A stretch of DNA of 11,813 bases from Corynebacterium frankenforstense. Lineage in GTDB: Bacteria; Actinomycetota; Actinomycetes; Mycobacteriales; Mycobacteriaceae. The notes under the pieces are model-generated. The model was not told the origin of the DNA and searched no databases. It saw only the letters and a list, made by a program, of their open reading frames with translations. This document shows positions 1 to 6,441 of this stretch, one piece after another; within the stretch, counting starts at the first letter, position 1, and every line of letters begins with the position of its first letter. Location: assembly GCF_030211955.1 (NCBI RefSeq), contig NZ_JASODI010000032.1, forward strand, positions 1 through 11,813. The letters run 5' to 3'. Both the position numbers and the translations under genes were made by a program.

Positions 1-204
1 GCCACCCGCCGGGCGGGTGGCTCCCACGCCCACGGTGTCACCCGCGACGTCGACAATCGCCGCGCCCACGGGCGGGTTGGGGCTGGTGGTGCCGCGCACG
101 GCGGCCGAGGCGGCCTCGGCGGCGGCGAGCGCCTCAAGCTCGCCGGGGCGCAGGTGCGGGAAGCGGGACTGGCCCGCCCCGGCCGGTGCGTCCGTCAGGG
201 TCAC
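1..204 (-). CDS. ribD: Riboflavin biosynthesis bifunctional deaminase/reductase RibD, N-terminal fragment
   Basis: This is the 5' end of a gene that leaves the window at its left edge; 68 codons are visible. The translation contains TSPNPPVGA (residues about 40-48) followed by IVD and a VGVGATRPAGG stretch. This matches the start of the cytidine-deaminase-like domain of RibD/RibG, which deaminates diaminohydroxyphosphoribosylamino-pyrimidine and then reduces it in riboflavin synthesis. The zinc-binding HAE motif expected just afterwards lies outside the window. The start is a GTG (204-202) overlapping the rpe stop codon as GTGA, so it is probably translated by coupling to rpe; no strong separate ribosome binding site is seen. 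About 40 residues precede the conserved motif, slightly longer than usual. The RibD assignment is firm from the motif and from the rpe neighbour; the second (reductase) domain cannot be checked here. Confidence 0.85.
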   Translation of the reverse strand, partial: MTLTDAPAGAGQSRFPHLRPGELEALAAAEAASAAVRGTTSPNPPVGAAIVDVAGDTVGVGATRPAGG

Positions 205-878
205 CGCTGCACGGCCTCGGCGGCCTCCGCGGCGGCGGCGCGCAGCTCCTCGACGGCGGCGGCCGGGTCATCGGACTTGTAGACGGCGGAGCCGGCGACA
301 AAGACGTCCACGCCCGCGGCGGCGGCTTCGCGGATGGTCTCGGCGTTGATGCCGCCGTCGATCTCGACGGTCAACTCCAGGCCGCGCTCGGCGATCTCGC
401 GGCGCAGGGTGCGCACCTTGTCCAGCTGATCGGGCATGAAGGACTGGCCGCCGAAGCCGGGCTCGACGCTCATGACGAGCACCTGGTCGAACTCGTCGAG
501 GACGTCCAGGTAGTCCTCCAGCGGGGTGCCCGGGCGCAGGGAGAACGCGGCGCGCACGCCCTTCTCCCGCAGGTGGCGGGCGAGTGCCACGGGGTCCTCG
601 GTGGCCTCGACGTGGAAGATGACGGTGTCGGCGCCGGCGTCGATGTAGCGGTCGACCCAGGTCTCCGGCTCCTCGATCATCAGGTGCACGTCGAGCGGCT
701 GGTCGGTCAGCTTGTCGACGGTCGCCGTGATGTCGGGGCCGAAGGAGAGGTTGGGCACGAAGTGGCCGTCCATGATGTCCACGTGGACCCAGTCGGCGGT
801 CTTGATGCGGCCGATCTCCTCGCCGAGGCGCGAGAAGTCGGAGTTCAGGATCGAGGGCGCGATGATCGGTTGCGGCAT
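201..878 (-). CDS. rpe: Ribulose-phosphate 3-epimerase
   Basis: The 225-residue product is a full-length TIM-barrel ribulose-phosphate 3-epimerase, which interconverts D-ribulose 5-phosphate and D-xylulose 5-phosphate in the cytosolic pentose phosphate pathway. The start APSILNSDF, the metal and catalytic motif HVDIMDGHFVPN (His32, Asp34), DVHLM (His65), the flexible loop motif VEPGFGGQ (138-145) and the phosphate/catalytic motif EIDGGI with Asp174 are all present. The ATG start gives the standard N-terminus. It lies 10 bases after the rsmB stop, and the only purine run (GGGGG) is one base from the ATG, so translation may depend on coupling with rsmB. The gene overlaps ribD by four bases. Supplying ribulose 5-phosphate, a riboflavin precursor, next to ribD makes metabolic sense. 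I am very confident of this call. Confidence 0.97.
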   Translation of the reverse strand: MPQPIIAPSILNSDFSRLGEEIGRIKTADWVHVDIMDGHFVPNLSFGPDITATVDKLTDQPLDVHLMIEEPETWVDRYIDAGADTVIFHVEATEDPVALARHLREKGVRAAFSLRPGTPLEDYLDVLDEFDQVLVMSVEPGFGGQSFMPDQLDKVRTLRREIAERGLELTVEIDGGINAETIREAAAAGVDVFVAGSAVYKSDDPAAAVEELRAAAAEAAEAVQR

Positions 879-888
879 GCCCCCGAGT

Positions 889-2454
889 CTAGCGACGCCG
901 AAGGACCGCGAAGAACATGGCGTCGGTGCCGTGGCGGTGCGGCCACATCTGCACCGAGGGCGCCTCGCCGACGTCCGTCATCCCGCCGACCAGCCCGTGG
1001 GCGTCGAGCTCGACGGCGCCGAGCTCGTGGACGGCGCGCTCGACGACCTGGCGGGTCTCGCGCACGTCCGGCGAGCAGGTCGAGTAGACCACCGCGCCGC
1101 CGGGGCGCACGAGGCTCAGCGCGGAGCTCAGCAGCTCGAACTGCAGCACCGACAGGCCCGGGATGTCCGCCTCGGACTTGCGCCAGCGCGCCTCGGGCCG
1201 CCGCCGCAGCGCGCCGAGCCCGGAGCACGGCGCGTCGACGAGCACGCGGTCGAAGCCCGGCTCGAGGCCCGGGTCGCGGCCGTCGGCGACGTGCACGGTC
1301 ACCGGCAGGTCGCCGCAGGCCTTCTCCACCAGCTTCGCGCGGTGGGCGGCGGTCTCGACGGCGTCGACGTGCGCGCCCTCGATGCGCGCGATCGCGCCGG
1401 CGAGCGCGGCCTTGCCGCCGGGGCCGGCGCACAGGTCGAGCCAGCGGCCGGTGTCCTCGCCCTCGAGCTCGACCTCGGTCAGCGCGCGGGCGATGAGCTG
1501 GGAGCCCTCGTCCTGCACGCCGGCCAGACCCTGGCGCACCGGCTCGAGCGTGCCGGGGTCGCCGCCGGGCAGGTAGACCGCGTACGGCGAATACCTCCCC
1601 TGCTCGCCGCCGGTGATCAGCGCCAGCTCCTCGGCGGAGATCTCGCCGGGGCGGGCGACCAGGTGCACGTGCGGGCGCTCGGAGTCGGCCTCGAGGGCGG
1701 CCTCGAGCTCGCCCTCGGGCAGCACCTTGGAAAACGACCTCGCGATCCAGGCCGGGTGCGCGGTGCGGAAGGCCAGCGCCTCCAGCGGGTCGGCCGGGGT
1801 GAGCTGCTCCAGCCACTCCTCGACCGGGGTGCGCGTGACGGTGCGCAGCACGCCGTTGGCGAAGCCCTTGGCCTTGAACCGCCCGGTGGCGCCGACCAGG
1901 CGCACGGAGGTGTCCACGGCCGCGTGCTCCTCGACGCGGGTGTAGAGCAGCTGGTAGACGCCGAGGCGCAGCGCGTCGAGGACCTGCGGGTTGATCGACT
2001 CGATGCCCTGGGCGGCGCACTTGTCGATCACCGCGTCGACCACCCCGAGGGTGCGCAGGGTGCCGTAGGTGATCTCGGTGGCGAAGGCGGCGTCGCGGCC
2101 CTTGAGCCCCAGCGCGCGCAGCTCGCCGGGCAGAGTCAGGTTGCCGAAGGCGTCGTCCTCGGTGACCTTCAGCAGCGTCTCGAAGGCCGCCTGGCGCGCC
2201 TTGTCGATGCCGCGGTAGTCGCGCCGGGCCTGCCCCTCGTCCGATTGACGACGCCCGCGGTGGTCGCCGTTGCCGCCGCGCGCACCGTCGCGCCCGCGCG
2301 CGCCGCGGGCGTCGGAGATCTTGCGTCCGTCGCGGCGGCTGCGCCCGTGGCCGTCGGTGCCGTGGTTGCCGCGGCCGGCGCCGGCGGCGCCGGACCGGGC
2401 GCGGCCCTTCCTGCTGCGGGAGCGGAAGCCCCCGCCCTGTGCGTTCTGGCTCAC
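889..2454 (-). CDS. rsmB: 16S rRNA (cytosine-967-C5)-methyltransferase RsmB (Sun/Fmu)
   Basis: The 521-residue protein methylates C5 of a cytosine in 16S rRNA using S-adenosylmethionine. Residues about 84-210 form a NusB-like RNA-binding domain. The methyltransferase half has DEGSQL (315-320), the SAM-binding LDLCAGPGGK (339-348), DAPCSGLG with Cys410, and YSTCSP with Cys460; the two cysteines are the usual pair of this family. The C-terminus MWPHRHGTDAMFFA is also typical. The chosen GTG (2454-2452) overlaps the fmt stop as GTGA and has AAGGAG ten bases upstream. A longer in-frame ATG at 2703 would extend deep into fmt with low-complexity sequence and is rejected. Residues about 10-82 are an arginine/glycine-rich, probably disordered tail placed before the NusB domain; it is much longer than in E. 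coli RsmB and is probably an RNA-binding extension. The rRNA position is inferred from the family. Confidence 0.94.
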   Translation of the reverse strand: MSQNAQGGGFRSRSRKGRARSGAAGAGRGNHGTDGHGRSRRDGRKISDARGARGRDGARGGNGDHRGRRQSDEGQARRDYRGIDKARQAAFETLLKVTEDDAFGNLTLPGELRALGLKGRDAAFATEITYGTLRTLGVVDAVIDKCAAQGIESINPQVLDALRLGVYQLLYTRVEEHAAVDTSVRLVGATGRFKAKGFANGVLRTVTRTPVEEWLEQLTPADPLEALAFRTAHPAWIARSFSKVLPEGELEAALEADSERPHVHLVARPGEISAEELALITGGEQGRYSPYAVYLPGGDPGTLEPVRQGLAGVQDEGSQLIARALTEVELEGEDTGRWLDLCAGPGGKAALAGAIARIEGAHVDAVETAAHRAKLVEKACGDLPVTVHVADGRDPGLEPGFDRVLVDAPCSGLGALRRRPEARWRKSEADIPGLSVLQFELLSSALSLVRPGGAVVYSTCSPDVRETRQVVERAVHELGAVELDAHGLVGGMTDVGEAPSVQMWPHRHGTDAMFFAVLRRR

Positions 2455-3440
2455 TGGAACGTGACTCCTTGCTCCTCGTCGGTGGTGCCGGACAGTGCCC
2501 CGCGGGCCCAGTCCTCGGCGGCCATGGCCTTCTTGCCCGGCGGCTGGATGCGGGTGAGCTCCACGGCGGCGTCGGCGGTGCCGACGACCACGCTGTGGCG
2601 GCCCGCGTGCACCGCACCCGGGCGGCCGGCGACCGGGGCGGCGGCCTCGGAGTCGGCGGCCAGCGGGACGACGCGCCCGAGCTTCATGCGCCGCTCGCCC
2701 CACATGGTCCAGGCGCCCGGCGCCGGGGTGTGGGCGCGGATGATCCGGTCGGTCTCGGCGGTGGGCCGGGTCCAGTCGATGCGGGCGTCGGCGCTGTTGA
2801 TCTTCGCGGCGTGGGTGGGCTCGCCGCCGAGCTCGGCCTGCGGGCGGGTGGTGAGCGTCCCGGCGGCCAGCCCGTCCATGGTCTCGGCGAGCAGGTCCGC
2901 CCCCGAGTAGGCCAGGCGGGTCAAGAGGTCGTCGGCGGTGTCCTCGGGCCCGATCGGCTCGTGGGTCTGGGCGAGCACGTCGCCGGTGTCCAGGCCGGCG
3001 GCGATGCGGAAGGTGCTCGCCCCGGTCTCGGCGTCGCCGGCGGCGATCGCGGCCTGCACCGGGGCCGCGCCGCGCCAGCGCGGCAGCAGGGAGAAGTGCA
3101 GGTTGACCCAGCCGTGCTCGGCGACGTCGAGCAGGTCCGGGGTGATCAGGTTGCCGTAGGCGACCACCGGCAGCGCGTCGGGGGCGAGCTCGGCCAGGCG
3201 GGCGCGCAGGGCGTCGCCGTCCTCGGTGCCGGGCTTGAGGGTGGCGGGCTTGAGGACCTCGATTCCGCGCTCGGCGGCGCGGGCGGCCACGGGGCTGGGG
3301 TGCAGCGTGCGGCCCCGGCCGCGGCGGGCGTCGGGGCGGGTGATCACGGCGAGGACCTCGTGGTCGGAGTCGAGGAGCCGGTCGAGGGCGACGACGGCGG
3401 GTTCCGGGGTGCCGGCGAAGACGAGTCTCAGGTGAGTCAT
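2451..3440 (-). CDS. fmt: Methionyl-tRNA formyltransferase
   Basis: The 329-residue enzyme transfers a formyl group from 10-formyltetrahydrofolate to initiator Met-tRNA in the cytosol. The N-terminal formyltransferase domain starts RLVFAGTPEPA. It carries the catalytic set Asn113 and His115 (VNLHFSLLP) plus Asp151 (GLDTGDV), with RWRGAAPVQ following. The C-terminal OB-fold domain ends with the family motif PPGKKAM and then WARG (about 300-314). Length is as expected. The ATG at 3440 begins two residues before the conserved start and is preceded by GGAAG (3450-3446) and, further up, AAAGGAG (3463-3457). Upstream in-frame extension to 3620 would be untypical proline/arginine-rich sequence crossing the promoter and is rejected. 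It is the first gene of the fmt-rsmB-rpe-ribD operon, with a -10 element TACAAT at 3512-3507. No peptide deformylase gene lies beside it here. Confidence 0.97.
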   Translation of the reverse strand: MTHLRLVFAGTPEPAVVALDRLLDSDHEVLAVITRPDARRGRGRTLHPSPVAARAAERGIEVLKPATLKPGTEDGDALRARLAELAPDALPVVAYGNLITPDLLDVAEHGWVNLHFSLLPRWRGAAPVQAAIAAGDAETGASTFRIAAGLDTGDVLAQTHEPIGPEDTADDLLTRLAYSGADLLAETMDGLAAGTLTTRPQAELGGEPTHAAKINSADARIDWTRPTAETDRIIRAHTPAPGAWTMWGERRMKLGRVVPLAADSEAAAPVAGRPGAVHAGRHSVVVGTADAAVELTRIQPPGKKAMAAEDWARGALSGTTDEEQGVTFQ

Positions 3441-3445
3441 GTGCG

Positions 3446-3463
3446 CTTCCCGCGCGCTCCTTT
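3446..3463 (-). promoter_or_regulatory. Ribosome binding sites of fmt
   Basis: On the minus strand AAAGGAG lies at 3463-3457 and GGAAG at 3450-3446, five bases before the fmt ATG. The nearer one has the usable spacing; the stronger one is 16 bases away. Together they fix the fmt start at 3440 instead of the longer in-frame extension. Confidence 0.6.
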
Positions 3464-3506
3464 CGGTGCAGGTTCCGGCGCCGCTTCCGGCGCGTTCAGG
3501 GGGTCC

Positions 3507-3512
3507 ATTGTA
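3507..3512 (-). promoter_or_regulatory. Candidate -10 element of the fmt operon promoter
   Basis: Reading the minus strand, TACAAT (3512-3507) matches the actinobacterial TANNNT -10 consensus well. It would start transcription near 3500, about 60 bases before the fmt ATG. No convincing TTGACA-like -35 is seen 16-18 bases upstream, which is common in corynebacterial promoters. The TA in this hexamer is the only TA dinucleotide in the whole 312-base gap 3441-3752, so the hexamer stands out from its background. Confidence 0.55.
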
Positions 3513-3739
3513 GCGCCGGGGCGCGACCCGGCCGCGCACGCCGGGTGGGCGGCGGGGCGGCGGGGCACGCACGCGGCGTCGACACGCGACTGTGGCCCCG
3601 CCCACGGAAAACCCGGCCAAACCGCTGCGGGCGCGGTCGCCCCGGTGTCAGGATGGGTGCACTTGCATCCGTGAAAGTTTTTCTCCCCGGCGCAGGCGAC
3701 GGCGGGACCGACGCGGAGCCCGGCGAAGACCGCGAAGAC
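3513..3739. other. Remainder of the 312-base intergenic region between divergent fmt and the PLP-enzyme gene
   Basis: I see no gene here. A short GGGCG/CGCCC hairpin with a CGGT loop lies at 3629-3642, and an AT-richer patch GAAAGTTTTTCT at 3673-3684. A weak dyad GGATG-N10-CATCC spans 3651-3670. No TANNNT hexamer exists on the plus strand, so the promoter of the plus-strand operon is not identified; it may lie here with a divergent -10 or use an alternative sigma factor. Open frames through this stretch on either strand look like GC-driven noise. Confidence 0.4.
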
Positions 3740-3746
3740 AAGGAGG
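3740..3746 (+). promoter_or_regulatory. Ribosome binding site of the PLP-enzyme gene
   Basis: AAGGAGG (3740-3746) is a near-perfect Shine-Dalgarno sequence six bases before the GTG at 3753. It decides this start codon, which has no upstream in-frame competitor with similar support. Confidence 0.85.
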
Positions 3747-3752
3747 CCTGAA

Positions 3753-4985
3753 GTGACTGCTCCCCCACCCGAGGTCCGCGAAGCCGTGGCCGGCAGGCCC
3801 GCGCCCTTCAGCGTGCTGGACCTGGACGCCGCGCGGGCCAACGCCCGCGACATGGCACGGCGTGCCCGCGGCACCCCGATCCGCCTGGCCACCAAGTCGC
3901 TGCGCATCCGGGAGCTGATCTCGCGGGTGCTCGAGGTGCCCGGCTTCTCGGGGCTGCTCTCCTACCACCTCGGCGAGGCGCTGTGGCTGGTCGACGAGGG
4001 CGTCTGCAACGACATCCTGGTCGCCTACCCGTGCGCGGACCCGGACCTGCTGGCCGCCTGGGCCGGTGACCCCGCCTACCGCCGGGCCGTGACGGTCATG
4101 GTCGACTGCCCCGGCCACCTGCGCCTGATCGAACAGGCCGCCGAGGCCGTCGGGCTGGAGACGTGCCACCCCGACCCGGACTGGAGCGAGCCGGACACCG
4201 ACGCCGCCGAGCTGCGGGTGTGCCTGGACGTCGACGCCTCCTACGTCATCGGCCCGGTGCACATCGGGGCGCGACGCTCCCCGGTGCACTCCCCGGCCGA
4301 GGCCGAGGCGATGGCCTCGGAAATCTGCTCGCGGCCCGGCATGCGCCTGGTCGGCCTGATGGCCTACGAGGGCCAGATCGCCGGGACCACCGACACCTCC
4401 CCGGCGATCGCCGCGATGAAGCGCCTCTCGGTCGACGAGCTGGCCGGGCGGCGGGCGAAGGTCGTCGCCGCCGTGGCCGAGCGGCTGGCCGTCGACGGCC
4501 TCGAGCTCGAGTTCGTCAACGGCGGCGGCACCGGCTCGATCGAGACCACCCGGGCCGAGGAGGCCGTCACCGAGATCGGCGCCGGCTCCGGGGTCCTCGG
4601 ACCAGGCCTCTTCGACCACTACAAGACCTTCACGCCCCACCCGGCCGAGTGGTTCGTGGTGCCGGTGGTGCGCCACCCGGCCCGCGGCTTCGTCACCGTC
4701 GCCGGCGGCGGGCGGGTCGCCTCCGGGGCGCCGGGCGACGACCGCCTGCCCGTCGTGGACTACCCCGAGGGGCTGCGCACCATCGCCCTCGAGGGCGCCG
4801 GCGAGGTGCAGACCCCGCTGCGCGGGACGGGTGCGGACCGGCTGCGCCTGGGCGACCACGTCTGGATGCGCCACGCCAAGGCCGGAGAACAGGCCGAGTG
4901 GACCGACTCGGTACTCGTCGTCTCCGACGGGCTGACCGTGGCCGAATGGCCGACCTACCGCGGAGAGAAGAGGAGCTTCGTATGA
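3753..4985 (+). CDS. Fold-type III PLP enzyme, D-threonine aldolase/alanine racemase-like (amino acid deaminase/aldolase family)
   Basis: The 410-residue cytosolic protein resembles the low-specificity D-threonine aldolase branch of the alanine racemase-like PLP enzymes. The N-terminal TIM barrel starts PFSVLDLDAARAN. The probable PLP lysine is Lys48 in IRLATKS, followed by GFSGLLSYHLGEA (64-76) and NDILVAYP (86-93). MAYEGQIAG (203-211) and the glycine-rich phosphate loop NGGGTGS (256-262) follow. The C-terminal beta domain has VAGGGRVASG (316-325) and GDHVWMRHAKAGEQAE (367-382). Its His369 and His374 lie where D-threonine aldolases bind a divalent metal, though I cannot confirm equivalence. 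A start GTG follows an excellent ribosome binding site. The gene overlaps the downstream lactone-oxidase gene by ATGA, so the two are surely co-translated. Substrate and even reaction (aldol cleavage, deamination or racemisation) cannot be read from sequence. GC content and codon use match the neighbours. Confidence 0.85.
   Translation: MTAPPPEVREAVAGRPAPFSVLDLDAARANARDMARRARGTPIRLATKSLRIRELISRVLEVPGFSGLLSYHLGEALWLVDEGVCNDILVAYPCADPDLLAAWAGDPAYRRAVTVMVDCPGHLRLIEQAAEAVGLETCHPDPDWSEPDTDAAELRVCLDVDASYVIGPVHIGARRSPVHSPAEAEAMASEICSRPGMRLVGLMAYEGQIAGTTDTSPAIAAMKRLSVDELAGRRAKVVAAVAERLAVDGLELEFVNGGGTGSIETTRAEEAVTEIGAGSGVLGPGLFDHYKTFTPHPAEWFVVPVVRHPARGFVTVAGGGRVASGAPGDDRLPVVDYPEGLRTIALEGAGEVQTPLRGTGADRLRLGDHVWMRHAKAGEQAEWTDSVLVVSDGLTVAEWPTYRGEKRSFV
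4971..4975 (+). promoter_or_regulatory. Ribosome binding site of the lactone-oxidase gene
   Basis: AGGAG at 4971-4975 lies inside the last codons of the upstream PLP-enzyme gene, six bases before the ATG at 4982. It supports that start and shows that the second gene can also initiate independently of coupling. Confidence 0.7.
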
Positions 4986-6331
4986 CCACCCCGACCCGAA
5001 CCACCCGCCGCGGCGCCCGCGCGGGCGCCACCTGGCGCAACTGGTCCGGCGCGCAGGCCGCCCGGCCCGGCGAGGTCGCCCGCCCGGCCACCGAGGCCGA
5101 GGTCGTCGAGACCGTCACCCGAGCCGCCGAGGCCGGCCTGCACGTCAAGACCGTCGGCGCCGGGCACTCCTTCTCCGGGGTGGCCGTCACCGACGGGGTG
5201 CTCATCAGCCTCGACGAGCTGTCCGGCGTGGTCAACGTCGACCGCGAGGCCATGGAGGTCACCTTCCTGGCCGGCACCCGGCTTCGCGACGTGCCGCGCC
5301 TGCTGCGCCCGCACGGACTGGCACTTGCCAACCAGGGCGACGTCGACCCGCAGTCGCTGGCCGGCGCCATCGCGACCTCCACCCACGGCACCGGCCTCGG
5401 CTTCACCGGCCTGGCCGGCATGGTGCGCCGCCAGCGCATCGTCACCGCCGAAGGCACCGTCCACGACGTCGGCCCCGGCGACGAGCTCTTCGAGCTGGGC
5501 CGCGTGCACCTCGGCGCCCTCGGCGTGGTCACCCGGGTCACCGTCGCGGTGGTCGAGACCTTCGTGCTGGCCGCCGTCGAGCGCGCCGAGCCGGTCGCCG
5601 CGCTGCGCGACGACTTCGCCCAGGCCGCCGCCTCGGCCGACCACGTCGAGTACTACTGGTTCCCCGGCACCGACGTCGCCCACGTCAAGCGCAACACCCG
5701 GCACACCCTCGCCGAGCGCGACCGGGTCGCCGCCCCGATCCCGCGCTGGCGCGCCGTGTTCGAGGACGAGCTGGCCAACAACGTCGCCTACCGCGCCATG
5801 TGCGCGCTCGGGCATTTCGCGCCGGCGGTAACGCCGACGCTCAACCGGCTCTCGGCGCGCTTCCTCGCCCAGCGCGAGTACTCGGACCTGGCCCACGACG
5901 TCTTCGTCTCCGCGCGCCGGGTGCGCTTCAACGAGATGGAGTATGCGGTGCCCCTTACCGACGCCGCCGAGGTCCTCCGCGAGGTCCACCGCCGCCTGGA
6001 CTCCCGCGACGTGCAGGTCACCTTCCCCATCGAGGTGCGCGCCACCGGCGCCGACGAGGTGCCGCTGTCGACCGGCTACGGCCGGCAGTCCTGCTACATC
6101 GCGGTGCACCGCTACCACCGCGACGACCACGAGGAGCTCTTCGAGCTCATCGAGCCGGTTCTGGTGGCCGCCGGCGGGCGCCCCCACTGGGGCAAGCTGC
6201 ACACCCTCGACCACGACGGCCTGGCCGCGGTGCACCCGCACCTGGACGCCGTCGGCGAACTGCGCGCCCGCGTCGATCCTGAGGGCATGTTCCGCAACCC
6301 GATGATCGACCGCGTCTTCGGCCTGGATTGA
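4982..6331 (+). CDS. FAD-dependent sugar-1,4-lactone oxidase (D-arabinono-/L-gulono-lactone oxidase family)
   Basis: The 449-residue flavoprotein belongs to the VAO/PCMH family of aldonolactone oxidoreductases, which oxidise a sugar lactone at C2. The N-terminus has TWRNWSGAQ (17-25), then the FAD-binding domain with VGAGHSFSG (58-66), GVLISL, QGDVDPQSLAGAIATSTHGTG (118-138) and HLGALGVVTRVT (176-187). The C-terminal ALO domain includes VEYYWFPGTD (222-231), FPIEVR (348-353), the active-site motif HWGK (402-405) and a terminal MFRNPMID. His62 occupies the position where rat gulonolactone oxidase and yeast ALO attach FAD covalently, so covalent flavin is likely. No signal peptide or membrane segment is apparent, so it is probably cytosolic. 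Family relatives include the mycobacterial L-gulono-1,4-lactone dehydrogenase, but the true lactone and the electron acceptor (oxygen or cytochrome) are not determined. The ATG overlaps the upstream stop as ATGA. Confidence 0.88.
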   Translation: MTTPTRTTRRGARAGATWRNWSGAQAARPGEVARPATEAEVVETVTRAAEAGLHVKTVGAGHSFSGVAVTDGVLISLDELSGVVNVDREAMEVTFLAGTRLRDVPRLLRPHGLALANQGDVDPQSLAGAIATSTHGTGLGFTGLAGMVRRQRIVTAEGTVHDVGPGDELFELGRVHLGALGVVTRVTVAVVETFVLAAVERAEPVAALRDDFAQAAASADHVEYYWFPGTDVAHVKRNTRHTLAERDRVAAPIPRWRAVFEDELANNVAYRAMCALGHFAPAVTPTLNRLSARFLAQREYSDLAHDVFVSARRVRFNEMEYAVPLTDAAEVLREVHRRLDSRDVQVTFPIEVRATGADEVPLSTGYGRQSCYIAVHRYHRDDHEELFELIEPVLVAAGGRPHWGKLHTLDHDGLAAVHPHLDAVGELRARVDPEGMFRNPMIDRVFGLD

Positions 6332-6418
6332 CGACGTCCCGCGGGGCACCCACCCCGGGCGCCCTCACGGTTGGTGCGGGGCCACCCCAGCCCTGTGACG
6401 AGGCGTCGCCGCGCCCCA

Positions 6419-6441
6419 GTGACGGAGCGAAGCTCCGTCAC
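6419..6441. terminator. Bidirectional hairpin between the convergent oxidase gene and priA
   Basis: GTGACGGAGC (6419-6428), loop GAA, GCTCCGTCAC (6432-6441) forms a perfect 10-bp stem. The core reads GCGAAGC, a sequence known to fold into an unusually stable mini-hairpin. It lies about 90 bases after the oxidase stop and includes the priA stop codon on the other strand, so it could end transcription from both sides. There is no T-tract on either strand, which is usual for GC-rich actinobacterial terminators. Confidence 0.6.

Noticed and set aside
712..2910. Long plus-strand open frame (732 codons) opposite rsmB and fmt
   Set aside because: It is antisense to two firmly identified genes, has repetitive G/A/V/R-rich sequence and no known motif. 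Such frames arise from third-position GC bias.
3437..3509. 23-codon reading frame (MDPLN...KRT) ending ATGA on the fmt start, a possible leader peptide
   Set aside because: Its ATG lies within and just after the predicted -10 element, upstream of the likely transcription start, so it would not be in the mRNA. No ribosome binding site is seen.
4955..6349. Minus-strand open frame opposite the lactone oxidase
   Set aside because: Histidine/glycine-rich shadow of a gene with clear family motifs on the other strand.
3441..6437. Mobile element or genomic island carrying the plus-strand pair
   Set aside because: No transposase, integrase, terminal repeats, tRNA or target duplication is visible, and codon use matches the surroundings.
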